A stretch of DNA of 64,000 nucleotides from positions 2,348,501 through 2,412,500 of the forward strand of contig NZ_CP029043.1 of NCBI RefSeq assembly GCF_003074055.1, in the 5' to 3' direction. Every line of letters begins with the position of its first letter. Position 1 is the stretch's first letter. This stretch comes from Streptomyces nigra. GTDB lineage: Bacteria; Actinomycetota; Actinomycetes; Streptomycetales; Streptomycetaceae. Below are positions 1-8,057 of this stretch, in pieces. The notes under the pieces are model-generated. The model did no database searches and had not been told where the DNA came from. It saw nothing but the letters and a program-made list of their open reading frames with translations. Both the position numbers and the translations under genes were made by a program.

Positions 1-1
1 T

Positions 2-850
2 CGGCGGCGCGAGCTGCGCGAGTTCCTGATGAGCAGGAGGGCCCGGGTCTCGCCGGGCGAGGCGGGACTGCCGGACGGTGGTGCGCGGCGCCGCACTCCG
101 GGGCTGCGGCGCGAGGAGGTCGCCGTGCTCGCGGGGGTGGGCGCCTCCTGGTACCAGTGGCTGGAGCAGGGGCGGGACATCTCGGTGTCGCCGCAGGTGC
201 TGGACGCGGTGGCGCGGGTGCTGCGGCTGAGCAACGCCGAGCGCCGGCATCTGTATCTGCTGGCCGGGCTGAACCCGCCGGCCGCCGAAGTCGCCCCGGA
301 CAAGCGGGAGATGTGCGAGGGGCTGCGGCGGCTGATCGACGCGTGGATGCCGTATCCGGCGCACATCATGGACCGGTACTACAACGGCGTGATGTACAAC
401 GAGGCGGCCGCGACCGTGCTGGGCATGGCCCCGGGCCGTCGCTGGAACTGCCTGATCGACTTCTTCACCGACCCCATGTACCGCTCCCGGTCCCGGAGTT
501 GGGAGGCGAACGCCTCCTCGGTCGTCGCCCAGTTCCGCGCCCTGTGCTCGGCCAATCCGGACGACGAGGGGTTCCAGGAGGTGCTGGCCGAGGCGCGGGC
601 GTGCAGCCCGGAGTTCGCCGCGCTGTGGGAGCGGCGGGACATCGAGGACGCGGGGCAGATCCGCAAGGAGCTGGACCATCCGCTGGTCGGGCTGCTGTGC
701 ATGGAGTCGAGCGTGATGCAGATGCCGGTGCGCCCCGATCTGTCGATCGTGCTGCACACCCCGCTGGACGAGGCGAACACGGCGGCGAAGCTGGAGTGGC
801 TGGCCTCCCCCGAGGGGCGGCGCGGGGCGATGTACCCCGTGGCCGGGTAG
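2..850 (+). CDS. Xre-type helix-turn-helix regulator with MmyB-like ligand domain, 5' end missing
   Basis: The frame is open back to base 2, and the residues before the first internal ATG (RRRELREFL) are the usual N-terminal residues of this family. The true start therefore lies left of the window. The N-terminal third is a helix-turn-helix domain carrying the family signature RRTPGLRREEVAVLAGV and WYQWLEQGR. The rest (MDRYYNGVMYNEAA onward) matches the MmyB-like C-terminal domain thought to bind a small ligand. Streptomyces carry dozens of such regulators, usually acting on an adjacent gene; the target here is unknown. It ends 28 bases before the next gene on the same strand. Family is secure; ligand and target are not known. 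Confidence 0.9.
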   Translation, partial: RRRELREFLMSRRARVSPGEAGLPDGGARRRTPGLRREEVAVLAGVGASWYQWLEQGRDISVSPQVLDAVARVLRLSNAERRHLYLLAGLNPPAAEVAPDKREMCEGLRRLIDAWMPYPAHIMDRYYNGVMYNEAAATVLGMAPGRRWNCLIDFFTDPMYRSRSRSWEANASSVVAQFRALCSANPDDEGFQEVLAEARACSPEFAALWERRDIEDAGQIRKELDHPLVGLLCMESSVMQMPVRPDLSIVLHTPLDEANTAAKLEWLASPEGRRGAMYPVAG

Positions 851-878
851 GGCCGGCGGCGCTCCGTATGCTCGGGTC

Positions 879-1232
879 ATGACCGACAGCAGCGCGCTCG
901 ACCCCGAGGACCGCAAGATCGTCACCCTGGCCCGTTCCGCGCGGGCCCGCAACGGCGTGCCCGAGGGGGCGGCCGTACGGGACGAGACCGGCCGTACGTA
1001 TGTCGCCGGGACCGTCGACCTGGACTCCCTGAAGCTGAGCGCGCTGCGCACGGCGGTGGCGATGGCGGTGGCCTCCGGCGCGAAGTCGCTGGAGGCGGCG
1101 GCGGTCGTGACCGAGGACGAGGGCGCCCGCGCCGAGGACATCGCGGCCGTGCGCGACCTGGGCGGCGACGGGACGCCGGTGCTGGTGGCGGGCCCGGACG
1201 GCACGGTCCGTACGACGTTGCGGGCGGGCTGA
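879..1232 (+). CDS. Cytidine-deaminase-like protein lacking catalytic residues
   Basis: A 117-residue protein that databases often label cytidine deaminase. The central segment (GAAVRDETGRTYVAGTV then LKLSALRTAVAMAVASG) lines up with the start of the deaminase fold. The zinc/proton-relay C/H-A-E motif is replaced by S-A-L, and the downstream P-C-x-x-C motif is absent. There is no cysteine in the whole protein, so zinc-dependent deamination is not expected. This suggests a structural or ligand-binding relative. From memory, in many Streptomyces this gene sits next to era, but here a VOC protein gene follows. Start ATG; no strong Shine-Dalgarno seen. Fold assignment is by eye and moderately confident. 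Confidence 0.75.
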   Translation: MTDSSALDPEDRKIVTLARSARARNGVPEGAAVRDETGRTYVAGTVDLDSLKLSALRTAVAMAVASGAKSLEAAAVVTEDEGARAEDIAAVRDLGGDGTPVLVAGPDGTVRTTLRAG

Positions 1233-1314
1233 GCCCGCCGGTCCGGGTGTGCGGCGGGCGGGCGCCGGTGCGGGATGTCAGGCTGGTGCCGAGGACCCGC
1301 GAAAGGGGATCGTC

Positions 1315-2121
1315 ATGATCACCACCGACTCCGCCCCCGGCTCCCCCTGCTGGCTGGATCTCGGTGCACCGGACGTGCGGGCCGCGGCGGACTTCTACGG
1401 CGCGGTGCTCGGCTGGCGGTACGCGCCCATGGGTGAGGCCGAGGACGCCGGCGGCGGGATGTTCCAGAAGGACGGCAAGGCCGTCGCCGGGCTGGGCCCG
1501 CTCACCGAGGAGGGGGCGCGGTCGGCCTGGATGATCTACTTCGCCGTCGAGGACGCCGACGCCACCACGCGGGCCGTCGAGAGCGCCGGGGGCTCGGTGC
1601 GCGTGGCGCCGAAGGATCTCGGGGACTGGGGCCGCATGGCGCAGTTCACCGATCCGCTGGGCGGGCAGTTCGCCGTCTGGCAGCCCGGGAGCAACGCGGG
1701 CTTCGAACTGACGGACGCGCCGGGCGCCCTGGCGTGGACCGAGCTCTACACGAGTGACGCCGAGGCCTCGAAGGAGTTCTACGGCGGGGTCTTCGGCTGG
1801 CAGTACAGCGACATGGAACTGCCGGGCGATGGGGGCGCGTACACGCTGATCAGGCCCGCCGGGCTGCCCGAGGAGCGGATGCAGGGCGGTCTGATGGAGC
1901 TGCCGAAGGAGAGCCTCGCGCCGGCGGACGGACGGCCGTACTGGCACCCCGTGTTCGGCGTCACCGACTGCGACGCGGCGGTCGCGCAGGTCACCGGTCA
2001 CGGCGGCACCGTGCAGATGGGCCCGGTGGACGCGGAGGGCGTCGGCCGGCTGGCGGTCTGCCTCGACCCGTCGAACGCCGACTTCGTCCTGCTGACCCCG
2101 GCCCCGCCCCCGGCGGCCTGA
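1315..2121 (+). CDS. VOC (glyoxalase/bleomycin-resistance fold) protein, two domains
   Basis: A 268-residue protein with two tandem vicinal-oxygen-chelate modules. The first (residues about 10-125) begins GSPCWLDLGAPDVRAAADFYGAVLGW and ends FTDPLGGQFAVWQPG. The second (about 135-265) repeats the plan with AWTELYTSDAEASKEFYGGVFGW. The ATG at 1315 is preceded by GAAAGGGG at a good distance, so the open frame further upstream is not used. Tandem VOC proteins of this kind are common in actinomycetes; members include glyoxalases, dioxygenases and antibiotic-binding proteins. No specific substrate can be assigned. It ends six bases before the convergent kinase gene. Confidence 0.88.
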   Translation: MITTDSAPGSPCWLDLGAPDVRAAADFYGAVLGWRYAPMGEAEDAGGGMFQKDGKAVAGLGPLTEEGARSAWMIYFAVEDADATTRAVESAGGSVRVAPKDLGDWGRMAQFTDPLGGQFAVWQPGSNAGFELTDAPGALAWTELYTSDAEASKEFYGGVFGWQYSDMELPGDGGAYTLIRPAGLPEERMQGGLMELPKESLAPADGRPYWHPVFGVTDCDAAVAQVTGHGGTVQMGPVDAEGVGRLAVCLDPSNADFVLLTPAPPPAA

Positions 2122-2127
2122 GCGCGG

Positions 2128-3285
2128 TCAGGCAGAGCGGCGGAAGCCGATCGTCGGGACGGCCCGGCGCAGCGGCCACGGCCGCCCCGACTCCTCCGGC
2201 ACCAGATCGGCGAGAAAGGCGTACCGGCGCAGGGCCTCCCGGTCCTGGCCGGCCAGCGACCGCACCTGGCGCCACCAGGCGCCGATCTCCGCCCAGCCGG
2301 GCGCCGACAGGGAGCCGCCGAACTCCTGGACGGACAGCGCGGCGGTCAGCCCGGCGAAGGCGAGCCGGTCGGCGAGCGGCCAGCCCGCGAGGGTGCCGGT
2401 GACGAACCCGGCCACGAAGACATCGCCCGCGCCGGTGGGGTCCAGCGCCTCCACGGCGATCGCGGGGACGACGGCGGTCTCGCCGGTCCGTCCGTCGACG
2501 GCGTACGCGCCCTCCGCGCCCAGGGTCACCACGGCGACCGGCACATGCTCGGTGAGGGCGTGCGCGGCCTCCTGCGGGGAGCCGGTGCGGGTGTAGCGCA
2601 TGGCCTCCTCGGCGTTCGGCAGGAACGCCTCGCAGTGCTCCAGGTCGGCGAGGCCGGCCAGGTCCCAGGCGCCGGTGTCGTCCCAGCCGACGTCGGCGAA
2701 GACCCGGGTGCCCTTGCTCGCGGCCTGTGCGATCCAGGGGGCCCTGGTGCCCGGGACCAACGAGGCGACGGCGGCCCGGGCGCGGGGCGGGCAGTCCGGC
2801 GCGGGCTCCTCGGGGGGCGGCTCATGGCCGTGGGAGACCATGGTGCGCTCGCCCTCGTAGGCCATGGAGACGGTGACCGGCGAGTGCCAGCCGGGCACGG
2901 TGCGGGAGGGCGAGAGGTCGATGCCCTCGCCCTGCTCCAGCGCGTCCCAGCAGTAGTCGCCGTAGTGGTCGTCGCCGAAGGCCGCCGCGAGCGACGTCTT
3001 CAGGCCGAGGCGGGCGAGCGCCGTCGCCATGTTGGCCACGCCGCCGGGGCTGGAGCCCATGCCGCGGGCCCAGGACTCGGTGCCGCGCACCGGGGCGGAG
3101 TCGAGGCCGGTGAAAATGATGTCGAGGAAGACCGTGCCGGTCAGATACACGTCCCAGGGCGGGTCGCCGGGCTCGCGCAGCCCGGCGAGCGGGTCGGTCG
3201 TCGCCCGCCGGTACGGCCCCTTGGACAGGGGTGGCGGCCCCTGGGGCGAGGGTCCCTTCCCGGTGGGCGCGGTGGGCGTGGTCAC
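2128..3285 (-). CDS. PfkB-family carbohydrate kinase
   Basis: A 385-residue sugar kinase of the ribokinase/PfkB family, transferring phosphate from ATP to a sugar or nucleoside hydroxyl. Visible hallmarks are the N-terminal substrate glycine segment (GMGSSPGGVANMATALARLG) and the C-terminal anion-hole signature DPTGAGDVFVAGF with its catalytic aspartate. A proline-rich N-terminal tail of about 40 residues and a C-terminal extension of about 60 residues are additions to the core. It lies 87 bases downstream of the sugar-acid dehydratase gene on the same strand, so the two may be co-transcribed and share a sugar-catabolic role. The substrate is not determinable here. Confidence 0.88.
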   Translation of the reverse strand: MTTPTAPTGKGPSPQGPPPLSKGPYRRATTDPLAGLREPGDPPWDVYLTGTVFLDIIFTGLDSAPVRGTESWARGMGSSPGGVANMATALARLGLKTSLAAAFGDDHYGDYCWDALEQGEGIDLSPSRTVPGWHSPVTVSMAYEGERTMVSHGHEPPPEEPAPDCPPRARAAVASLVPGTRAPWIAQAASKGTRVFADVGWDDTGAWDLAGLADLEHCEAFLPNAEEAMRYTRTGSPQEAAHALTEHVPVAVVTLGAEGAYAVDGRTGETAVVPAIAVEALDPTGAGDVFVAGFVTGTLAGWPLADRLAFAGLTAALSVQEFGGSLSAPGWAEIGAWWRQVRSLAGQDREALRRYAFLADLVPEESGRPWPLRRAVPTIGFRRSA

Positions 3286-3372
3286 GGTGCGCTCCCTGAC
3301 GTGGTCCTGATCTGGCCAGTGTGCACCACGCCACGGACAACGCCATGTGTTCCCCGCCGGGGGGCCCTCAGG

Positions 3373-4338
3373 TCACAGGGCGGCCCCCACCAGGGCGAGT
3401 CCGGTGGTGAGGAGGCCGCGCAGATCGGCCAGGTCGGCGGGGGACGGGTCGGTCAGCGGGGCGCGGACCGGGCCGACGGTGCGGCCGCGCAGCCGGGCCG
3501 CGGCCTTGACCAGGGACACCGCGTAGCCGGGCACCCGGTCGCGGATCTCGGCGAGCGGGGCGTAGAAGTCGCGCAGGAGGCGGGTCACGGTGGCGTCGTC
3601 GCCGTCCCGGAGCGCGGCGAAGAAGGCGTTCGCGATCTCGGGGGCGAAGGCGTGCACGGCGGAGGAGTAGGCGGGGACGCCGACCCCGGCGTAGGCGCGG
3701 GCCTGGAGTTCGGCGGTGGAGGCGCCGTTGAAGAAGAGAAAGCCGTCGGGGGCGGCGAGGGTGAGGCGCTGGAGGCGGTCGAGGTCGCCGTGGCCGTCCT
3801 TGAGGCCGACGAGGGTGGGGATGCGGGCGGCGTGGCGCAGCGCGGCCGGGGTGAAGGCGACCTGTCCACGCTGGTAGGCGACGAGCGGCAGCCGGGTCCG
3901 GGCGGCGATCGACTCCAGTTGGGCGACGAGGCCGTCCTGCGGGGCGGCGACGAGATAGTGCGGCAGGACGAGGAGGGCATCGGCGCCGGCCTCCTCGGCG
4001 ATCCGGGCGAAGCGGGCGGCCTGCGCCCAGCCGTAGCCGACGCCGGCCACGACGGGCACCCGTCCGGCGGTCTCCTCGACGGCGGCGGTGACGACCGCGC
4101 GGTACTCGTCCTCGTCCAGCGAGAAGAACTCGCCGGTGCCGCAGGCGGGGAACACGGCGCCGGGACCGGTGGCGAGCTGACCGGCCAGGTGGGCGCGGAA
4201 GCCGTCCAGGTCCAGGGAGCCGTCGGTGTGGAAGCTGGTGAGCGGGAAGGACAGCACGCCCCGGGCCATGGCGTCCCGCAGCCGCCCGGCGGTGTCCACG
4301 GCTGTTTCCGTAGTCGCGGCAAGGCCCACGCCCATCAT
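3373..4338 (-). CDS. kdgD: 5-dehydro-4-deoxyglucarate dehydratase (DapA superfamily)
   Basis: A 321-residue class I aldolase-fold enzyme. The family converts 5-dehydro-4-deoxy-D-glucarate to 2,5-dioxopentanoate, releasing water and CO2, in glucarate/galactarate catabolism. The Schiff-base lysine is K180 in LVGLKDGHGD, and the supporting tyrosine is in PLVAYQRG. The N-terminal FPLTSFHTDGSLD and the PACGTGEFFSL loop are characteristic of KdgD rather than DapA, which has G-T-T-G-E. An internal ATG further in (around MARGVLSF) is a possible later start. It is divergent from an IclR-type regulator, a classic arrangement for sugar-acid catabolic genes, and upstream of a PfkB kinase. Confidence 0.85.
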   Translation of the reverse strand: MMGVGLAATTETAVDTAGRLRDAMARGVLSFPLTSFHTDGSLDLDGFRAHLAGQLATGPGAVFPACGTGEFFSLDEDEYRAVVTAAVEETAGRVPVVAGVGYGWAQAARFARIAEEAGADALLVLPHYLVAAPQDGLVAQLESIAARTRLPLVAYQRGQVAFTPAALRHAARIPTLVGLKDGHGDLDRLQRLTLAAPDGFLFFNGASTAELQARAYAGVGVPAYSSAVHAFAPEIANAFFAALRDGDDATVTRLLRDFYAPLAEIRDRVPGYAVSLVKAAARLRGRTVGPVRAPLTDPSPADLADLRGLLTTGLALVGAAL

Positions 4339-4356
4339 CTCCCCATCTGAACATCG

Positions 4357-4374
4357 TCCATGTATGAGAATGGA
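4357..4374. promoter_or_regulatory. Possible IclR operator between divergent kdgD and iclR-type genes
   Basis: In the 95-base divergent intergenic region TCCAT and ATGGA form an inverted repeat separated by eight bases. A related ATCTCCCCAT lies about 20 bases to the left. Position between regulator and target fits an IclR-type operator, but the arms are short and no consensus was matched. Confidence 0.35.
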
Positions 4375-4433
4375 GATTAGGTGAGTGAACGGTGGAGCGT
4401 CAACGGCCCCTCCCTCCGGATTACGATCGCCCC

Positions 4434-5222
4434 ATGTCAGACACAGGCGGCGTCCGCGAGGTGAAGTCCGCGGCGCGCACGGTCGAGCTGCTGGAGCTCC
4501 TCGCCGCGCGCGGGGACCGCCCGGCCCGCCTCCAGGAACTCGCGGACACCCTCGACGTCCCGCGCAGCTCCATGTACGCGCTGTTGCAGACCCTGATCTC
4601 GCGGGGCTGGGTGCGCACCGACGTCACCGGTTCGCTCTACGGCATCGGCATCCACGCCCTGCTGACCGGCACCAGCTATCTCGACTCCGACCCGCGCGTC
4701 CGCCTCGTACGGCCGTATCTGGACGAGGCGTCGCAGGCGCTCGGCGAGACGGTGCATCTGGCCCGGCTGGACGGGCGGGACGTCGCCTATCTGGCCACCC
4801 GTGAGTCGCACGCGTATCTGCGGACCATCAGCCGGGTCGGCCGGCGTCTGCCCGCCCACGCGGGCGCCCTGGGCAAGGCCCTGCTCGCCGAACGCCCCGA
4901 CTCCGACCTCCCCGAGGGCCCGTATCCGACGCTGACGCCCCGCACCCGCACCACCCGCGCCGCCCTGGCCGCGGACCTCGCCGAGGTGCGGGAGCGCGGC
5001 TGGTCGGTCGACCGCGAGGAGAGCGTCCCCGGCATCATCGGGCTCGGCTTCGCCCTGCGCTACGACACCCCCGCGCAGGACGCGATCAGCTGCTCCGTGC
5101 CGGTGGCCCGCTGGTCGCCGCGGCACGAGGAGCGGATCGTCGCGGTGCTGCGGGAGATCCGCACGAAGATCGAGGCGACGGCTCCCGGCGCGGCGGGCGG
5201 TTCGGTGCACTGGCGCAGGTGA
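4434..5222 (+). CDS. IclR-family transcriptional regulator
   Basis: A 262-residue regulator with an N-terminal winged helix (VELLELLAARGDRPARLQELADTL, followed by DVPRSSMYALLQTLISRGWV) and a C-terminal IclR effector domain of about 180 residues. IclR proteins bind small organic acids or sugars and usually control a neighbouring catabolic operon; the divergent kdgD-type gene is the obvious candidate. Start choice is uncertain. A GTG at 4392 has a fair Shine-Dalgarno (AGGTGAG), but the 14 extra codons use poor third positions, so the ATG at 4434 is preferred. Signal is secure for family, inferred for target. Confidence 0.88.
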   Translation: MSDTGGVREVKSAARTVELLELLAARGDRPARLQELADTLDVPRSSMYALLQTLISRGWVRTDVTGSLYGIGIHALLTGTSYLDSDPRVRLVRPYLDEASQALGETVHLARLDGRDVAYLATRESHAYLRTISRVGRRLPAHAGALGKALLAERPDSDLPEGPYPTLTPRTRTTRAALAADLAEVRERGWSVDREESVPGIIGLGFALRYDTPAQDAISCSVPVARWSPRHEERIVAVLREIRTKIEATAPGAAGGSVHWRR

Positions 5223-5421
5223 GAGGGGTTTTCAGCACCCTGTGAGGCAGCGCTTTTACCCCTGTTCGACACCTGCAAACCGAACGTGCCTCAGATCACA
5301 CCGCCCGGCCTTCTTCGCACGTCCCCGTGCTTGATACAAATTGCCCGCGCGTTCCTGTCCGTCGACGGCCTGCGCCCCTCCCCCTTTCCGTGCCTCTCTT
5401 TCGCATGCCCTGGGAACGCCC

Positions 5422-6690
5422 GTGCTCGCCCCTCGCACCACCCCCTGGCCCCTCGTCGCCCTTTTCACGGCCGGGTACCTCGCCCCGTATCTGCTGCCGA
5501 CCGTCGTCGGCCGCCTCGACTCCGGGCTTCCGCTCACCCCGACCCAGGCCGGCGCCATCGGCAGTGCCCTGCTGCTGAGTTCGGCGTCGGCGGGCTTCCT
5601 GCTGGCCTCCCGCGTGGAGCGCCTGGGCGCCCGCCGGCTCGCCCGGACCGGGCTGCTCCTGGCCCTGCTCGGCTACGGCGGGGCCGCGCTCGCGCACGCC
5701 GTACCGGCCGTCGTCGCCGGTGTCATGGCCGGTGGCCTCGGCTCCGGCACGGTCACCGCGGTCGCCGCCACCCGGATCGCCGCCCTCGGGGCGTCCTCGC
5801 CCCGCACCGGACGCGGGAGCTGGCGCACCGACCCGCACCGGGTCACCACCGCCGGGCTGCTCGGCGTCTCCGCCCTCGCGGGCGCCCTCTATCTGACGGT
5901 CCCGCACCTCGGCGCCGGCCACGACCGGCCGCTGGCCGCGATCGCCCTCACCGCGCTCGCGGTGTGGCCGCTCACCGGCCGGCTCCCCGCCGCCGAGGCC
6001 ACGTCCGGCACCTCGGCGGCACGGCCCGCGGCGCCGCTCCCCCACCGCCGGCACGGCCTCGTGCTCGCCGGCTGCATGCTGCTGTGGTCCCTCGCGCAGA
6101 ACTCCCTGTGGGGCGTCAGCGGCCGGATCGGCCTGGAACAGGCCCATATGACGGAGGCCGCGGTCGGCGCGGTGTTCGCCGTGGCGCTCGGCGCCGGACT
6201 GCTCGGTGTGACCGGCGCGGGCGCGCTCGGCCCCCGGCTCGGCCGCGCGATGCCCGTCGGCGGCGGCACCGTCCTCATCGCCGTGTGCATCGCGCTCAGC
6301 GCCTCCGCGACGGACCTGACGTCGTTCGCGACCGGCGAGATCGCCTGGAACACGCTGTACCCGATCGTGCTGTCGTACGTCATCGGCCTGGCCGCCTCCC
6401 TCGACGGGCGGGGCCGCTGGGCGGTGCTCGTCGGCTCGGCCTCCTCGCTGGGCACGGCCGCGGGCCCGCTCACCGGGAGCGTGCTGTCGGCCGGGGCGGG
6501 CTTCCCGATGATGGGCGTGATCCTCGCGGCGGGGCTGCTGCTGGTCGCCGTACCGCTGACGGTGGTGGCGCTCGGCCGCCGTACGCCGGAGCCGGACGGG
6601 TCCGCGGACGGCGTCGAGGTCGTCTCGATCCCGCTGGACACCGCCGAGGCCGCCCCGGCCGCACCGGAGCGCCTGGCCCCCGCGACCTAG
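5422..6690 (+). CDS. Major facilitator superfamily transporter
   Basis: A membrane protein of about 422 residues with a run of hydrophobic helices (for example WPLVALFTAGYLAPYLLPTV and GSALLLSSASAGFLLASRVE) typical of MFS permeases. The conserved inter-helix 2-3 basic loop is seen as RVERLGARRLARTG. The C-terminal 40 residues are soluble and acidic. The GTG at 5422 directly before the first helix is preferred; the open frame extends to a TTG at 5341. The substrate is unknown; there is no adjacent regulator except the IclR gene 200 bases upstream on the same strand. It converges with the RNase Z gene, leaving only four bases between stops. Confidence 0.85.
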   Translation: MLAPRTTPWPLVALFTAGYLAPYLLPTVVGRLDSGLPLTPTQAGAIGSALLLSSASAGFLLASRVERLGARRLARTGLLLALLGYGGAALAHAVPAVVAGVMAGGLGSGTVTAVAATRIAALGASSPRTGRGSWRTDPHRVTTAGLLGVSALAGALYLTVPHLGAGHDRPLAAIALTALAVWPLTGRLPAAEATSGTSAARPAAPLPHRRHGLVLAGCMLLWSLAQNSLWGVSGRIGLEQAHMTEAAVGAVFAVALGAGLLGVTGAGALGPRLGRAMPVGGGTVLIAVCIALSASATDLTSFATGEIAWNTLYPIVLSYVIGLAASLDGRGRWAVLVGSASSLGTAAGPLTGSVLSAGAGFPMMGVILAAGLLLVAVPLTVVALGRRTPEPDGSADGVEVVSIPLDTAEAAPAAPERLAPAT

Positions 6691-6694
6691 GTGG

Positions 6695-7606
6695 TCAGTT
6701 GGGCCGGCGCTTCGGGAAGGGCACCCGGAGCAGGTCGTGCGCCACGGTCAGGTCCGCCTCGAAGCCGGCGGCCCGGGCCTGGCGCTCGAACTCGCCCGGG
6801 TCGGTGTAGCGCTGGCTGAAGTGGGTGAGGACCAGATGGCCCACCCCGGCGTCCCGCGCGACCCGGGCGGCCTGACCCGCGGTCAGATGGCCGTGCTCCT
6901 CGGCGAGGGCGGCGTCCTCGTCCAGGAAGGTGGACTCGATGACGAGCATGTCGCAGCCGTCGGCGAGGGCGTACACGCCGTCGCACAGCCTGGTGTCCAT
7001 GACGAACGCGAACCGCTGCCCGCGCCGGACCTCGCTCACGTCGTCGAGCGTGACCGAGCCGAGCGCGCCATCCCGCTGGAGCCGGCCGACGTCCGGGCCC
7101 TCGATGCCGTGCGCGGCGAGCCGCTCGGGCAGCATGCGGCGGCCGTCGGGCTCGACCAGGCGGTAGCCGTACGACTCGACGGGGTGGGACAGCCGGGCGG
7201 TGTGCAGCGTGTAGGAGCCGGCGTCGGCGACGACCCCGTCGGAGTCGACCGGGGCCGGCGCGATCTCGGCGGTCTCCCGGTAGGCGGTGGCGTACCGCAA
7301 CCGGTCGAAGAACCGCTGCCCGGAGCGCGGATAGTGGGCGGTGACCGGGTGCGGGACCCGGTCGAGGTTGATCCTCTGGATCACCCCGGCCAGGCCCAGC
7401 GAGTGGTCGCCGTGGAAGTGGGTGACGCAGATCCGGTTCAGGTCGTGGGCGGCGACCCCGGCCCGCAGCATCTGCCGCTGGGTGCCCTCGCCCGGGTCGA
7501 ACAGGATGCCCTCGCCGTCCCAGCGCAGCACATAGCCGTTGTGGTTGCGGTGCCGGGTCGGGACCTGGCTCGCGGTGCCGAGGACGACCAGTTCACGTAC
7601 GGACAC
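6695..7606 (-). CDS. rnz: Ribonuclease Z (metallo-beta-lactamase fold)
   Basis: A 303-residue MBL-fold phosphodiesterase of the ELAC1/RNase Z type, which cleaves the 3' trailer of tRNA precursors. The metal-binding motif H63-F-H65-G-D67-H68 is intact. Further ligands are supplied by later histidines ([12 protein letters not shown] and [10 protein letters not shown]), and an aspartate region reads [10 protein letters not shown]. Length is typical of the short bacterial RNase Z. The protein starts [21 protein letters not shown], which is the usual N-terminus. It is immediately followed on the same strand by the HIT gene region but is transcribed after it, six bases separating them. Confidence 0.92.
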   Translation of the reverse strand: MSVRELVVLGTASQVPTRHRNHNGYVLRWDGEGILFDPGEGTQRQMLRAGVAAHDLNRICVTHFHGDHSLGLAGVIQRINLDRVPHPVTAHYPRSGQRFFDRLRYATAYRETAEIAPAPVDSDGVVADAGSYTLHTARLSHPVESYGYRLVEPDGRRMLPERLAAHGIEGPDVGRLQRDGALGSVTLDDVSEVRRGQRFAFVMDTRLCDGVYALADGCDMLVIESTFLDEDAALAEEHGHLTAGQAARVARDAGVGHLVLTHFSQRYTDPGEFERQARAAGFEADLTVAHDLLRVPFPKRRPN

Positions 7607-7612
7607 GGCGAC

Positions 7613-7966
7613 TTATCCGGGGGGCCACTCGAGGCCGCGGCCGCCGAGGACGTGGGCGTGCGTGTGGAAGACCGTCTGGCCCGCACCCGCACCGGTGTTG
7701 AACACGATGCGGTAGCTGTCCAGCTTCTCGTCGTCGGCGACGGCCTGCGCCTCGCGCAGGAGGTCCGCGGCGAGCTCCGGTTCGGCGGTGGCGAGCGCGG
7801 CGGCGTCCTTGTGGTGCGCCCTGGGGATGATCAGGACATGGGTGGGCGCCTGCGGGTTGATGTCGCGGAAGGCGACGGTCGTCTCGGTCTCCCGCACGAT
7901 CGTCGCCGGCACATGCCCAGCGACGATCTTGCAGAACAGGCAGTCGTCCTGCGGCTCCCCAGCCAT
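7613..7966 (-). CDS. HIT-family (histidine triad) hydrolase
   Basis: A 117-residue HINT-type protein, a nucleoside phosphoramidate/AMP-lysine hydrolase family. The catalytic triad is H101-T-H103-A-H105 in TVFHTHAHVLGG, and the N-terminal CLFCKIVAG motif carries the paired cysteines usual for zinc-binding HIT proteins. The ATG at 7966 is preceded by GGAGG, which decides the start; the long frame running further upstream overlaps the Tricorn gene and is not real. It probably forms an operon with the RNase Z gene downstream. Confidence 0.93.
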   Translation of the reverse strand: MAGEPQDDCLFCKIVAGHVPATIVRETETTVAFRDINPQAPTHVLIIPRAHHKDAAALATAEPELAADLLREAQAVADDEKLDSYRIVFNTGAGAGQTVFHTHAHVLGGRGLEWPPG

Positions 7967-8057
7967 GGTCCCTCCGGGCGTTGGACGGCGATGGTGTGAC
8001 CGGGGCATCGTATCGTCGCCGGGTGCCGCCGCGCGGGGAGTGGTCGCGCGGCGCCCC

